Notes: generated by a model from the sequence alone, not told the origin. DNA of 64,000 nucleotides from Hymenobacter metallilatus (GCF_003944705.1 NZ_RWIS01000003.1:124001-188000); one strand, 5' to 3'; shown: positions 1 through 9,283, counted from the first letter of the stretch. Made by a program: numbers and translations.

Positions 1-1113
1 ATGTATACGAAAGCAGCCGTTGCACTGCTGCTGGCGGTGCCGGGCCTTTCTCCGGCTCCGGCTGCGCGGGCCCAGAATCCGGATACCTGGGCCAGCCTCC
101 GTGCCGAACAGGTAACCAAATTGCAGGCCCTGACGGGCACGTACGAGGGCCAGATTGGGGGAAAATATGCCATCCGGCTGCAGCTCAGTGCGGGGGAAGC
201 CGACACGCTGCTGACGGGCATGTACTATTATCTGTCCAAAGGGCAGCCGCTGGAGCTGAAGGGCTTCACCCGACCCACTGTACCCACCCAGGCTTTGGAG
301 CTGCGCGAAAACACGTCGGCCACGGCGGAAGCTACCGGGTGGTTTACCATCGGCTTAGGCCAGGCCAATGAGCCGGAGGTGCTGGGCCAGTGGTTTAACG
401 CCTCCGGCACTGCGCTGCTGCCGGTGAAGCTTCGGCGCGTGGGCGGGGCCGCCCGCCCAACGGGATTGGTGGCGCACGTAACGCCCAAAACCTACCTCAA
501 CTCGTTCCGGGTGCCGGTAGTAACGGTGCCCGACGCGGGCGTGACCCGACTGCTGGCCCATTGGTTTTCCCTGCAAAATCTGACCAATGACGACGTGGCC
601 GGCCTCCGGCAGCAGCTGACCGAGCACAGTGGCACGCAAAGCGCCGATTATTCAGTGAATTACAATGCCCGGGGCCTGCTAAGTCTCACAGCCCAAACCG
701 AAGGCCTGGGCGCCAGTGTCTGGTACGACAGCAAAACGGTTAACCTGGACTTGGTTTCGGGCTTCCCTATTCAATTGGCCAATGAGCTGCGGCCGGAGCT
801 GCTGCCGCAGTTTCTGGCGGTGGGGCAGCGGAAACTGGCGGTAAAAGCCAAGGAGTGCGTGGCTGGGCAAGGTGACTTCCTGTCGGCCGAAGACCAGGCC
901 GGGGTGCTGGGCCAGGAGTTTTCCCTGGGCAGCACTGAGGAATATACCATTGGCGCGGGCGGCCTCGTGTTCGACCACCCTGTTTCGTATGATGGCCTGT
1001 CGAATTTCGTGTGGAAAGTGTTGCAGGGTAGTTTCCCAGTGACGTTTACTTATGCTGAGCTGCGGCCCTTTTTAAAACCCGACAGCCCTTTACGGCGCCT
1101 CCTCCCGCAGTAG
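1..1113 (+). CDS. Exported protein with DUF3298-like C-terminal region
   Basis: The 370-residue product starts with a basic and hydrophobic segment ending AAR-AQ near residue 25, a Sec signal peptide, so it is probably periplasmic or outer-membrane associated. The N-terminal half has a YEGQIGGKYAI / GMYYYLSKG pattern that suggests a small beta-sandwich. Residues 200-365 resemble the DUF3298/RsiV-type fold: aromatic NFDL-like strand, a 'lasgfpiqLanel' element, and a terminal FTYAELRPFLKPDSPL segment. The ATG is the first base of the window, so upstream control cannot be seen, and an earlier start cannot be excluded although the signal peptide supports this one. A promoter-like box follows the stop, so it is probably not in an operon with the next gene. 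The exact function is unknown. Confidence 0.75.
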   Translation: MYTKAAVALLLAVPGLSPAPAARAQNPDTWASLRAEQVTKLQALTGTYEGQIGGKYAIRLQLSAGEADTLLTGMYYYLSKGQPLELKGFTRPTVPTQALELRENTSATAEATGWFTIGLGQANEPEVLGQWFNASGTALLPVKLRRVGGAARPTGLVAHVTPKTYLNSFRVPVVTVPDAGVTRLLAHWFSLQNLTNDDVAGLRQQLTEHSGTQSADYSVNYNARGLLSLTAQTEGLGASVWYDSKTVNLDLVSGFPIQLANELRPELLPQFLAVGQRKLAVKAKECVAGQGDFLSAEDQAGVLGQEFSLGSTEEYTIGAGGLVFDHPVSYDGLSNFVWKVLQGSFPVTFTYAELRPFLKPDSPLRRLLPQ

Positions 1114-1118
1114 TGCCG

Positions 1119-1126
1119 TACCTTCG
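1119..1126 (+). promoter_or_regulatory. Promoter -7 box (TACCTTCG) upstream of MutS-like gene
   Basis: TACCTTCG fits the TAnnTTYG form seen repeatedly in this window. It lies 23 bases before the GTG start of the next gene. No clear -33 TTG was identified. Confidence 0.4.
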
Positions 1127-1149
1127 CCGCTTCACCCGTACCTGCTGCC

Positions 1150-3045
1150 GTGCCCGTTTCCGCCGAATTCCGCAAGCTTACCGTTGCCCCCGCCGAGCTG
1201 TTTAAGGAAAACCTGACCCACCACCAGGAGCGGGAGGCCTACTTTGCCGGTCGGCACCGGCTGGTGGCGCTGGTGCGGCTGCTGGTGTTCGGGGGAACCG
1301 TTGTAAGCGTGTGGGCGCTGTTTAGCACCGATGAAGTGCTGGCAGGCTTTGGCGTGATACTGGCGGCTTACCTGATATTTCTGGGCCTGGTACACTGGCA
1401 CGGCAAAGTAGGCTATCAGCGGGAACACCACCGCCTGCTGGCCCAGCTTAACCAGGAAGAGCTGGCCCGGCTGGAAGGCAAGCTTGGCAGCTTCGACCCC
1501 GGCCTGCGCTACTTGGACACCCAGCACCCCTACGCCGCCGACTTGGACGTGTTCGGAACGCACTCCATATTTCAGTTGCTGAACCGCAGTACGTCCCGGT
1601 TGGGGCAGGACTGGCTGGCCAGCTGGCTGCTGGCACCGGCCGCACCGGCCACGGTGCAGGAGCGGCAGCAGGCTACCGCCGAGCTGGCCCCCGATGTGGC
1701 CTGGCAGCAGGAATGGCAGGCCCGAGCCCAGCACTTTCCGCGCCAGGAGCAGGACCCACGCGCCTTTTCCGGCTGGTTACGCCAACCCGATTTTTTCGCG
1801 GGGCGGGCGTGGCTGCTGCCGCTGATGGCGGTGTTGCCGGTGCTGAGCATTGGAGCCATACTGGCGGCCCTGAACGGGTACAGCATGGCCGTGGTGCTGC
1901 TGCTGCCTGCGGTGCTGCTGAACAGCCAGTTTGCCGCCATCCGGGCCGAGTATTACGAGCAGACCACCACCATTCGCGACGCGCTGCGGGCCGCCCACGA
2001 CCAGTTGGTGCTGTTTGAGGCCGGGGAGTGGAAAAGCCCGGCTCTGCGCCGCCTGCACCGTGTGCTGCACGACACGGGCGGCACGGCCGCCGCGCAGCTG
2101 CTGCGGCGGCTATCAGGAGTGGCAGGCTGGTTTTCGGCCCGGCAGAACCCGGCCGTGGCGGGTGTACTCAATACTTTGCTGCTTTGGGACCTGTGGGGCA
2201 TGTGGCAGCTGGAGCGCTGGAAGCGCCGCCTCACCGGCGGCCTGGAGCCCCTGCTGGAGGCCGCCGCCGAGCTGGATGCGCTAGTGAGCCTGGCCGCATT
2301 CCGGGCGGCCAACCCCGGCTTTGCCGAACCCGACGTAACAGCCCCGGCCCTTACCCTGGAGGCCCGGCAGCTGGGCCATCCGCTGCTGTTCGGGGGCGAG
2401 GGTGTGCGCAATGATTTCCAGACCAGCGGCCTGGGTCGAACAGTCATTGTAACCGGCTCCAACATGGCCGGTAAAAGTACCTTCCTGCGTACCGTGGGGC
2501 TAAATCTGGTGCTGGCCCAGGCCGGGGCTGTGGTACCTGCCGAGGCCCTGCGCTGTGGTCCGGCCCAGGTGTTCACGGCCATGCGCACTCACGACAATCT
2601 GGCCGAAAGCACCTCGTCGTTTTACGCCGAACTCAAGCGCCTGCGCCTGCTGCTGGACCTGACGGACGGCAGCGCTGCCCTGTCAACTGAAAGTTCAGCA
2701 ACGAACAACGAACAACGACTAACAACCAACCAACCTGTTTTCTACCTGCTCGATGAAATTCTGAAGGGCACCAACTCCCAGGACCGTCACCGCGGGGCCC
2801 GGGCGCTGGTATACCAGCTGCGCCACCGCGCCGCCAGCGGCCTTATCAGCACCCACGACCTGGAGCTGGCCGCCCTGGAAACCGATTTGCCGACCCATGT
2901 GCGCAACGTGAGCTTCAACAGCTACCTGCAGCCTGATGGTACGTTGCATTTCGACTACCGGCTTACACCCGGTATGTGCCGTTCCTTCAACGCCAGCCAG
3001 CTGATGCGCCTGATGGGCATCGTGCTGGAAGAGCCCGGACTATAG
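1150..3045 (+). CDS. Membrane-anchored MutS-family ATPase
   Basis: The 631-residue protein uses a GTG start. The C-terminal third is a clear MutS ATPase domain: Walker A GSNMAGKST (residues 436-444), the ST(S)SFYAE motif, Walker B YLLDEILKGTNS (about 532-543) and the STHDLELA switch. The mismatch-recognition and connector domains of MutS1 are absent. Instead there are hydrophobic helices at about 37-80 and 220-260, so the protein is probably in the inner membrane with the ATPase in the cytoplasm. Homologues of this architecture are common in Bacteroidota, and their role is unknown. Between ELKRLRLLL and the Walker B strand lies a polar insertion (about 509-529) rich in N, T, S and Q, encoded by repeat-like DNA. 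Classical mismatch repair should not be assumed. Confidence 0.88.
   Translation: MPVSAEFRKLTVAPAELFKENLTHHQEREAYFAGRHRLVALVRLLVFGGTVVSVWALFSTDEVLAGFGVILAAYLIFLGLVHWHGKVGYQREHHRLLAQLNQEELARLEGKLGSFDPGLRYLDTQHPYAADLDVFGTHSIFQLLNRSTSRLGQDWLASWLLAPAAPATVQERQQATAELAPDVAWQQEWQARAQHFPRQEQDPRAFSGWLRQPDFFAGRAWLLPLMAVLPVLSIGAILAALNGYSMAVVLLLPAVLLNSQFAAIRAEYYEQTTTIRDALRAAHDQLVLFEAGEWKSPALRRLHRVLHDTGGTAAAQLLRRLSGVAGWFSARQNPAVAGVLNTLLLWDLWGMWQLERWKRRLTGGLEPLLEAAAELDALVSLAAFRAANPGFAEPDVTAPALTLEARQLGHPLLFGGEGVRNDFQTSGLGRTVIVTGSNMAGKSTFLRTVGLNLVLAQAGAVVPAEALRCGPAQVFTAMRTHDNLAESTSSFYAELKRLRLLLDLTDGSAALSTESSATNNEQRLTTNQPVFYLLDEILKGTNSQDRHRGARALVYQLRHRAASGLISTHDLELAALETDLPTHVRNVSFNSYLQPDGTLHFDYRLTPGMCRSFNASQLMRLMGIVLEEPGL
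2680..2735 (+). repeat. In-frame tandem-word repeat inside the MutS-like gene
   Basis: This AT-richer stretch contains near-repeats of the word AACAACG followed by ACTAACAACC. It resembles the intergenic repeat arm at 38312-38343. It keeps the reading frame and encodes an N/T/Q-rich segment just before the Walker B strand. The surrounding gene is GC-rich and free of such words. Confidence 0.65.
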
Positions 3046-3175
3046 CAGTAAGCAACTCAGACGGGGGGAGTCGTCGTACGTACGGATAGAATTGAGCAGT
3101 TTAATAGGAGGTTAATGTTGGCCCTTTACCTTGCCGGCCAGTTCTGCTTTCCCCTCACGCTTATTCCGTTGCTCT

Positions 3176-4144
3176 GTGTACATCCGCGAAAATCTCCGTT
3201 GGCATATCATTTGGAAGCTGGGCTGGAAATCCGTTGTCATTTTCACGGTGTACAGCGCCTTGATCTGCCTGATATACGGTCCCCTGAAAATTCACTCGGT
3301 GGCTATTCCGTGGCAGCCGGTAGCTACGCTGGGCACAGCCGTGGCCTTCTACATTGGTTTTAAGAATAACGGCTCCTACGACCGTTTCTGGGAGGGCCGC
3401 CAGCTATGGGGTGGCATTGTAAACAGCAGCCGCACGTCCGCCGTCCAGATTCTGGAGTTTATCACGTCCGTGGTGGACGCCCCTGGGGTAGATGCTCCCC
3501 CGGCCTCGGCCGAGGAGCTTACCCACCGCCACCGCCGTATGGTATACCGGCAAATTGCCTGGTGTAATGCACTGCGCATTCATTTGCGCCGTCAGCCGGA
3601 GCAGTGGGATGCCGCCGTGGCTCCGTTTCTGGAAGAAGAAGAATCGGAGCAGATTCGGGTGTTGGCCAATCCTCCGGCGCAGCTGATCCGGCAGCAGGCA
3701 GCTGCACTGCGCAAGCTACGCGAGGAGCGGGGCCTGCTCAATGATTTCCAGCACGTAACCATGATGAACACGCTCGAAGTGCTGTACAACCTGCAGGGCG
3801 GCTGCGAAAGAATTAAGAATACGCCTTTCCCGCGGCAGTACGCCTTTTTCAGTATGCTGTTCGTGTATTTGTTCACGGCCATTATGCCGCTGGGCCTGGT
3901 TACGGAGTTTGCCAAAATGGGCCCCCTGCATATTTGGCTGACGGTCCCGTTTTCAGTGCTGGTATCCTGGGTGTTCTCCACCATCGAAACCGTGGGCCAC
4001 AACAGCGAGAATCCGTTCGAGAACAACATGAACGACGTATCGATGACGGCTATCTGCCGCTCCATTGAAATCGACCTGCGCCAGATGCTGGGCGAAACGG
4101 AGGTGCCGCCCAAGCTGGAGCCGGTGGAGGATATCCTGTACTAG
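3176..4144 (+). CDS. Bestrophin-like (UPF0187/RFP-TM) membrane channel
   Basis: A bestrophin-family protein of about 322 residues. The start VYIRENLRWHIIWKLGWK and the segment GFKNNGSYDRFWEGRQLWGG are family hallmarks. Helices at the N-terminus and around the YAFFSMLFVYLFTAIMPLGLV and IWLTVPFSVLVSWVF segments place it in the inner membrane, and family members form pentameric anion or cation channels. The chosen start is the GTG at 3176, because family proteins begin directly at the VxxREN motif. A TTG at 3131 in the same frame would add 15 unremarkable residues. It ends NPFENNMNDVSMTAICRSIEIDLRQMLGE, again typical. It stands alone, with the FUSC gene 194 bases downstream. Confidence 0.85.
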   Translation: MYIRENLRWHIIWKLGWKSVVIFTVYSALICLIYGPLKIHSVAIPWQPVATLGTAVAFYIGFKNNGSYDRFWEGRQLWGGIVNSSRTSAVQILEFITSVVDAPGVDAPPASAEELTHRHRRMVYRQIAWCNALRIHLRRQPEQWDAAVAPFLEEEESEQIRVLANPPAQLIRQQAAALRKLREERGLLNDFQHVTMMNTLEVLYNLQGGCERIKNTPFPRQYAFFSMLFVYLFTAIMPLGLVTEFAKMGPLHIWLTVPFSVLVSWVFSTIETVGHNSENPFENNMNDVSMTAICRSIEIDLRQMLGETEVPPKLEPVEDILY

Positions 4145-4176
4145 CGGCTCGCCGCACTGGGTTGTTTCTGTTTATC

Positions 4177-4217
4177 CAGCCCGTCATGCAGAGGCGCAGC
4201 CGAAGCATGACGGGCTG
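4177..4217. repeat. Short GTCATGC-ended palindrome
   Basis: Two perfect 13-base arms (4177-4189 and 4205-4217, CAGCCCGTCATGC and its complement) enclose a 15-base loop. It lies just after the bestrophin gene and may stabilise or end its transcript. Its GTCATGC end links it to the larger palindromes at 9.3, 30.2 and 62.2 kb. Confidence 0.65.
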
Positions 4218-4252
4218 TTTGCTGCCACGGCTGTCATTGTCAGGATGGGGTA

Positions 4253-4260
4253 TACTTTCG
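4253..4260 (+). promoter_or_regulatory. Promoter -7 box (TACTTTCG) candidate for FUSC gene
   Basis: The TAnnTTYG match lies 78 bases before the FUSC start codon and after the palindrome that follows the bestrophin gene. It is weak evidence on its own. Confidence 0.3.
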
Positions 4261-4338
4261 GCAGAGGGTTGCGTTTAATGCCCAAATCTGCTTGCTTGAT
4301 GGTGTGCCTGCTGCCCGCCGGCCCCCGCCGCTTCACCC

Positions 4339-6462
4339 ATGACTGATTCCGTTCGTAAGCTTCGCTATTTTTTCACCAGTCAGGAATTTTCGGATGGCGT
4401 GCGAACCACGCTGTCCATTTTGCTGCCAGGGTTGCTGCTGGGCTGGCACGGCGACCTGGAAACGGGCCTTACTGTGTCGTTGGGGGCGGTGTGCGTGAGC
4501 TTGGCCGATTTGCCCGGGCCGCCCGGCCACAAGCGCAACGGCATGTTGGCCGCCACAGTTTTGGTAGGCCTGATGGCCCTGATAACCGGCTTTATTCAGC
4601 CGTATGCGTGGCTGCTGGGCGCGGTAGTGGTGGGCGCCAGCTTCGTGTTTACGCTGCTGCTGGCCTACGGCAACCGCGCCGGCTCCGTGGGCACGGCGGG
4701 CCTGCTCATCATGATTCTGATGCTGGATAAGCCGCTGCCGCCCGGGCAGGTACTGCCCTACGCGGGTTTGGTGCTGCTGGGCGGGCTATGGTACGCCGGT
4801 ATTGCGGGCCTGCTCAACCAGATTCGGCCGCACCGGGTGGCCCAGCAGGCCCTCGGCGACTGTATCCGGGCCATTGCCGATTTTCTGCGCTTCAAGGCTG
4901 AGTTTTACCGCACCGGCACCAACCTGGAGGCCGATTACCGCCGACTGGTGCAGCAGCAGGTAACGGTGAGTGAGAAGCAGGATGCTGTGCGCGAAATCCT
5001 GTTCAAAACCCGCCAGCTGGTGAAGGATTCCACGGGCACCGGCCGCCGCCTGGTGCTCACGTTTGTCGATCTGGTGGACCTCTACGAGCAGATTACCATC
5101 ACCTACTACGACTACGCCGACCTGCACCGGCGCTTTGAGGCCACGGGCGTGCTGGACGTGGTGGCCCGGGAAATTGAGGAAGTAGCGGCCGAGCTGGAAA
5201 GCATCGGGTTTGCCATTCAGGCCAACCACGGCTATACTTCCCGCCGCGACCTGCCGGCCGGACTGGAACGGGTGAAAAGCCGCATCGACGCGCTGGAAGA
5301 CCCCACCCGCCCCGGCCACACCCGCATGCTCAAGAAAATTCTGGTAAACCTGCGCAACCTGGTGGGTCGCCTCCAGGATATTCTGGCCTACTTCGATGCC
5401 AGCTCGCCGGTACCGGCCGGGCGGGAGCTGGAATTCGGCCGCTTCGTCACGCACCAGAGCTACGACGTGAAAGTGCTGCGCGACCACCTGACGATGAAGT
5501 CGGGGGTGTTCCGCCACTCCGTGCGGATGCTGGTGGCCTGCCTGATCGGGTTTATCATTACCAAGCTGCTGCCCGGCCACCACAGCTACTGGGTACTCAT
5601 GACGATTACCTACATGCTCAAGCCCGCCTTCAGCCTCACCAAGCAGCGCAACGTGCAGCGCGTGCTGGGCACGCTGGCCGGCGGGGTGCTGGGGGCTGGG
5701 CTGTTGTGGCTGATACCGGATCGGCAGGTGCTGTTGGGCCTGATGGTGGTGTTTATGGTAATATCGTACAGCTTCGTGCGCATCAACTATCTGGTTACCG
5801 TCACGTTCATGACGCCGTTCATTCTCATCCTGTTCAGCTTCCTGGGGTTGGGCTACGTGCAGGTGGTGGAGGAGCGGGTGTTTGACACGGTGCTGGGCTG
5901 TCTGATTGCCTTTTCGGTGGGCTACCTGCTGTTTCCGCGTTGGGAGTCCGACCAGCTGCAGGATTACTTTAAGGCGGTGCTGCGGGCCAACCTCAAATAC
6001 CTGCGCACCCTGCAGGAAGTGCTCATTGGCTCGCCGGTGGCCCTTGTTGATTATAAGCTGGCCCGCAAGGAAGTGTACGTGAGTTCCGCCAACCTGGGCG
6101 CGGCGTTTCAGCGCATGATGTCGGAGCCCCGGGGCAAGCAGCACCGCCCCGCCGAGGTGCACGAGTTTGTGGTGCTCAACCACATTCTGTCGTCCAACGT
6201 GGCGTCCATCACCTCGTCGTTGCTCAACGGTGAAACCCGGCCGGCCCTGCCCGCCAGCGGACTCAAAAACTTGCGCCAAGCCCAGCAAACCCTGCACCGC
6301 AGCCTCCGTCGCCTCGATGCCCAGGAACCCGAAAACCTCCCCACCGACCTGCCCACGCCCGCTCCGGCGCACTCACCCGATGCCCAATTGGGCGAACAGC
6401 TGGAGTTCATCCAGAAAGTCAGCAGCGACATTGGCAAGGTGACGGAGGCCGTGCTGAAGTAG
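4339..6462 (+). CDS. FUSC-family inner-membrane protein (YccS/YhfK-like)
   Basis: The 707-residue protein has the FUSC layout. A first block of transmembrane helices (about 20-160) is followed by a long cytoplasmic helical region. A second helical membrane block (about 395-540) starts FRHSVRMLVACLIGFIITKLLPGHHSYWVLMTITYMLKPAFSLTKQR, where the PG-H-YWV and KQR features are typical of FUSC_2, and a cytoplasmic C-terminal domain ends the protein. Relatives include E. coli YccS and the aromatic-acid efflux protein AaeB. Transport of aromatic or amphipathic compounds is a family-level guess, with no partner gene here. A bidirectional terminator follows. Confidence 0.88.
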   Translation: MTDSVRKLRYFFTSQEFSDGVRTTLSILLPGLLLGWHGDLETGLTVSLGAVCVSLADLPGPPGHKRNGMLAATVLVGLMALITGFIQPYAWLLGAVVVGASFVFTLLLAYGNRAGSVGTAGLLIMILMLDKPLPPGQVLPYAGLVLLGGLWYAGIAGLLNQIRPHRVAQQALGDCIRAIADFLRFKAEFYRTGTNLEADYRRLVQQQVTVSEKQDAVREILFKTRQLVKDSTGTGRRLVLTFVDLVDLYEQITITYYDYADLHRRFEATGVLDVVAREIEEVAAELESIGFAIQANHGYTSRRDLPAGLERVKSRIDALEDPTRPGHTRMLKKILVNLRNLVGRLQDILAYFDASSPVPAGRELEFGRFVTHQSYDVKVLRDHLTMKSGVFRHSVRMLVACLIGFIITKLLPGHHSYWVLMTITYMLKPAFSLTKQRNVQRVLGTLAGGVLGAGLLWLIPDRQVLLGLMVVFMVISYSFVRINYLVTVTFMTPFILILFSFLGLGYVQVVEERVFDTVLGCLIAFSVGYLLFPRWESDQLQDYFKAVLRANLKYLRTLQEVLIGSPVALVDYKLARKEVYVSSANLGAAFQRMMSEPRGKQHRPAEVHEFVVLNHILSSNVASITSSLLNGETRPALPASGLKNLRQAQQTLHRSLRRLDAQEPENLPTDLPTPAPAHSPDAQLGEQLEFIQKVSSDIGKVTEAVLK

Positions 6463-6551
6463 CCTCCTGTTATGCTTCGCCCGGCTTGACGGTCTGGCGG
6501 GTAGGCAAAATCGAGGATCAGAGGCAAATGCTGCGTGCAGCACCACCACAT

Positions 6552-6601
6552 GAAAATCCCCGGACAACAGGAAGTTTCTTTCCTGCTGTCCGGGGATTTC
6601 G
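6552..6601. terminator. Bidirectional terminator between FUSC and FecA-like genes
   Basis: The hairpin has 19-base arms (6554-6572 and 6581-6599, one mismatch) with A-rich and T-rich flanks. It lies between two convergent genes and can serve both. Confidence 0.85.
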
Positions 6602-6626
6602 GCTTGCAACCCGTACCGGATAAACT

Positions 6627-9119
6627 TTACAGCTTCACGCCCACCGAGGCAAACCAGGTGCGGCCGTCGGCGGGCAGCAGGCCGGGGCCGGGGTAGCCAC
6701 CCGAGCGGCGGGTAAAGTAGTTTTTATCGAACACGTTGTTGAGGCCGCCGCGCACCGTGAAGCGCTTGGCAAAGCGGTAGGTAGCCGACAAATCGGTAAC
6801 GGAGTAGCCGGGTACGCGGCCGGTAGTGGCGGCGGCATTGGCGGCCACAGTGTTGTTGGCATCGGCAAACACGCTGGAAACCCGCGTGAGCTGAGCCGTG
6901 GCCGAGAGGCCCTTATGGGCGAAGGTAGCGCCCACGCGGTGCGTGTACTTGGGGGCGTACTCCACGCGGTTGTCCTTCAAATCACCTTCCTGAATACCGC
7001 CGTTGGCCAGCGTAGTGGTCAGCAGACGGGTGTAGCGGGCATCCACCAGGGCCGAGGAAACAAATACGTCCAGGTGAGGCAGCTCGAAGTTCTGGGTAAG
7101 AGCGTGAATAAGGTCCAGCTCCACGTACGCTTCCACGCCTTTGTGCACGCTGGTGCCGATGTTGGTGCGCAGCTGCTGGGTCTGGGTGCTGCTGCCGGGT
7201 ACCAGCCGCCGGATGGTCCCGATGCGGTTGTCATAGTTCAGCCAAAAGGCGTCCACGTCGAAGGTCAGCACCTTGGCCCAGGTGCCCCGGTAGCCCACCT
7301 CGGCGTTATAGCCACGCGCATCCTTCAGGTTGGGGTCGATGACGTCGGACGTGGCCGGCGGGGTCAGGTCGCCGAAAGTTACGGGGCGGAAGGCCCGCGA
7401 GTAGTTGGCGTAGAGGTTGGTCTGGTCGGTCACGCGCAGCTCGGCCCCGGCCCCGTACAGGAACACGCGGCGGCGCGAGTCCTGCTTGATCTGGTTTTCC
7501 GAGCCGTCGGCGTTCAGGCTCAGGTAGCCGCGGCCTTCATTATCAATTACCTCGTAGCGCACGCCCGGCGTGAGGGTGAGGCGGGAGCCTAGGCGGAAGA
7601 TATTCTCCACGAAGGCAGCGTAGTTGCGGGTGCGGAAGCTCAGGTCGCGGCCGTAGCGCGGGGCCTGCAGGTCCAGGTTGAAGTCGGAGCCGGTGTCGCC
7701 CTTGCCCTGCTGGCGGCGGCCCAGGTTGGCAGCGGCCACGCGCACGCCGGCAGCCAGCGTGTGCTCCTGGCCCAGCAGGCTGTAATCGGTGAGCAGGCGC
7801 AGCTCCGAGCCCAGGTTGCGGTACCGGTCCCGGTCGAGCTGGCGGTTGGCCGGCTGGCCGGTGGCGGGGTTCACCGCGTCGGGCTTATCCACGCCCACGC
7901 TGCTGGCCAGGCCAATGGAGTTCCGCTCGCCCAGCAGGCCAAAGGTTTTCAGGCTCAGGCGGGTGCGGTCCGAGAACTGGTAGTCGGCCGTGAAGGCCGG
8001 GATGGTCCAGGGCGTGCTGAACCAGTTGCGGCTGCGGGAGCTGTTGCGCACGTTGCCGTTGTAGAACTGGGCATCGGTGAGGCCGCCGGGCTGCTGAATT
8101 TCGTAGCCCAAGTGGCTGATTTCGGCCCCGAGGCGCAGCTTGCTGGTGGCTTGGAACTGCACGTTCACGTGGGCGTTGCGGATGTTGAACTCCGAGTTGT
8201 CGCGCCAGCCGCCGCCCAGGCGCTGCTGGTAGTAGCTAAAGTAGCTCACCTTGCCCACCGTACCGCCCAGCGAGTTGTAGGTGCCCACCAACCCATTGTT
8301 ACCCACCGAGTTGCTGGTTTCAAACTCGATTTTCTTGTCGCGGGGGCCGTGCTTCAGCTCGTAGTTGAGCATGCCGCCAAACTGGGGCCCGTACTGCAAG
8401 GAGCCGCCGCCCCGGATAATCTGGATGCGGTCCACGGCTTCCAGCGGCGGGTTGTAGTAGGCCTCGGGGTAGCCGAAGGGGTCGGAGCTGATGTCCATGC
8501 CGTTCTGGCGGGTGTTGAACTCCCAGCTGCGGTTGGGCGAAAGGCCGCGGCTGGCCACGTTGATCTGCTGGCCCGAGCCGTCACTTTCCCACACCGTAAT
8601 GCCGGGCACCTTGGCAAATACCTGCCGGGCCGAGTTTACTACCAGGTTGGCATCAAGCTTATCCAGCTGAATGATTTCATTTTTCTTGCCGGCCGTGAGG
8701 GTAGTACCGTCCACCTCGGGGGCGTAGCGGGTGGCTTTGGCGGCTACCGTTACACCGGCCAGCTCGCGCAGGGCTTCTTCCAGCGTGAAGCGCAGGGTGT
8801 AGGCCTGCCCGCTCTGCAGGGTAAGGGTTTGGGTCTGTGGTTTGGTGCTGAGGCCGGTTACCGTCACGGTGGCTTCGCCGGCCGGCAGGCCGTAGAGGCG
8901 GAAGCTGCCGCGGGCATCAGTGGTGGCCGAGCGGTCGGCTACGGTTACCAGCACGCCCTCCACGGGCTGGCCGGCACGGTCGAGCACGGTACCGGTGAGG
9001 GTGGCCCCGCGGCCGGTTTCACCCGGACCGTTCGAAAACGCGGGGGTAGCAGCAGTAACAGATAGTGCCGGCACGGTGGCCGTCAGCAGAGAGGAAAGCA
9101 GCAGAGAAGTAGTTCGCAT
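6627..9119 (-). CDS. TonB-dependent outer-membrane receptor, FecA-like
   Basis: The 830-residue protein has a signal peptide (cleaved near SVTAATPA), a carboxypeptidase-regulatory-like domain (about 35-115: GTVLDRAGQPVEGVLVTV ...), a plug domain (about 125-250) and a 22-strand barrel ending in GRTWFASVGVKL. The plug segment IRGGGSLQYGPQFGGMLNY is typical of the ferric-citrate/FecA branch, so import of an iron chelate is the best guess, though the substrate cannot be read from sequence. It is probably transcribed alone from a -7 box at 9161-9154. No FecR/FecI pair is nearby, so the usual trans-envelope regulation is not evident here. Confidence 0.9.
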   Translation of the reverse strand: MRTTSLLLSSLLTATVPALSVTAATPAFSNGPGETGRGATLTGTVLDRAGQPVEGVLVTVADRSATTDARGSFRLYGLPAGEATVTVTGLSTKPQTQTLTLQSGQAYTLRFTLEEALRELAGVTVAAKATRYAPEVDGTTLTAGKKNEIIQLDKLDANLVVNSARQVFAKVPGITVWESDGSGQQINVASRGLSPNRSWEFNTRQNGMDISSDPFGYPEAYYNPPLEAVDRIQIIRGGGSLQYGPQFGGMLNYELKHGPRDKKIEFETSNSVGNNGLVGTYNSLGGTVGKVSYFSYYQQRLGGGWRDNSEFNIRNAHVNVQFQATSKLRLGAEISHLGYEIQQPGGLTDAQFYNGNVRNSSRSRNWFSTPWTIPAFTADYQFSDRTRLSLKTFGLLGERNSIGLASSVGVDKPDAVNPATGQPANRQLDRDRYRNLGSELRLLTDYSLLGQEHTLAAGVRVAAANLGRRQQGKGDTGSDFNLDLQAPRYGRDLSFRTRNYAAFVENIFRLGSRLTLTPGVRYEVIDNEGRGYLSLNADGSENQIKQDSRRRVFLYGAGAELRVTDQTNLYANYSRAFRPVTFGDLTPPATSDVIDPNLKDARGYNAEVGYRGTWAKVLTFDVDAFWLNYDNRIGTIRRLVPGSSTQTQQLRTNIGTSVHKGVEAYVELDLIHALTQNFELPHLDVFVSSALVDARYTRLLTTTLANGGIQEGDLKDNRVEYAPKYTHRVGATFAHKGLSATAQLTRVSSVFADANNTVAANAAATTGRVPGYSVTDLSATYRFAKRFTVRGGLNNVFDKNYFTRRSGGYPGPGLLPADGRTWFASVGVKL

Positions 9120-9153
9120 AGACCAAGCTGGGGGTGGGACCCGTTTTCGGCTG

Positions 9154-9161
9154 CAAAAGTA
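9154..9161 (-). promoter_or_regulatory. Promoter -7 box (TACTTTTG) of FecA-like gene
   Basis: This is a perfect TAnnTTTG match on the minus strand, 35 bases from the ATG of the TonB receptor. A clear -33 element was not identified. Confidence 0.6.
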
Positions 9162-9283
9162 CCACTGTTCAGATTGATTTTAAATAGGTGATTAGAAAAA
9201 ATCTAAATAAAATAACTAGAGCGGTTGGGCAGCTATTGACCTGTGGCCCGCCCAAACTGCCTCAACAAGCCCGCAGGCGCTGA

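Noticed and set aside
4786..6372. A 528-codon open frame antisense to the FUSC gene
   Set aside because: It mirrors the codon bias of the GC-rich sense gene. It has low-complexity His/Gln/Gly/Val composition and no family features.
7761..9065. A 434-codon frame antisense to the FecA-like gene, and similar frames at 9443-10975 and 11053-12225
   Set aside because: All are shadows of the sense genes, with skewed Val/Gly/Ala/His content and no conserved motif.
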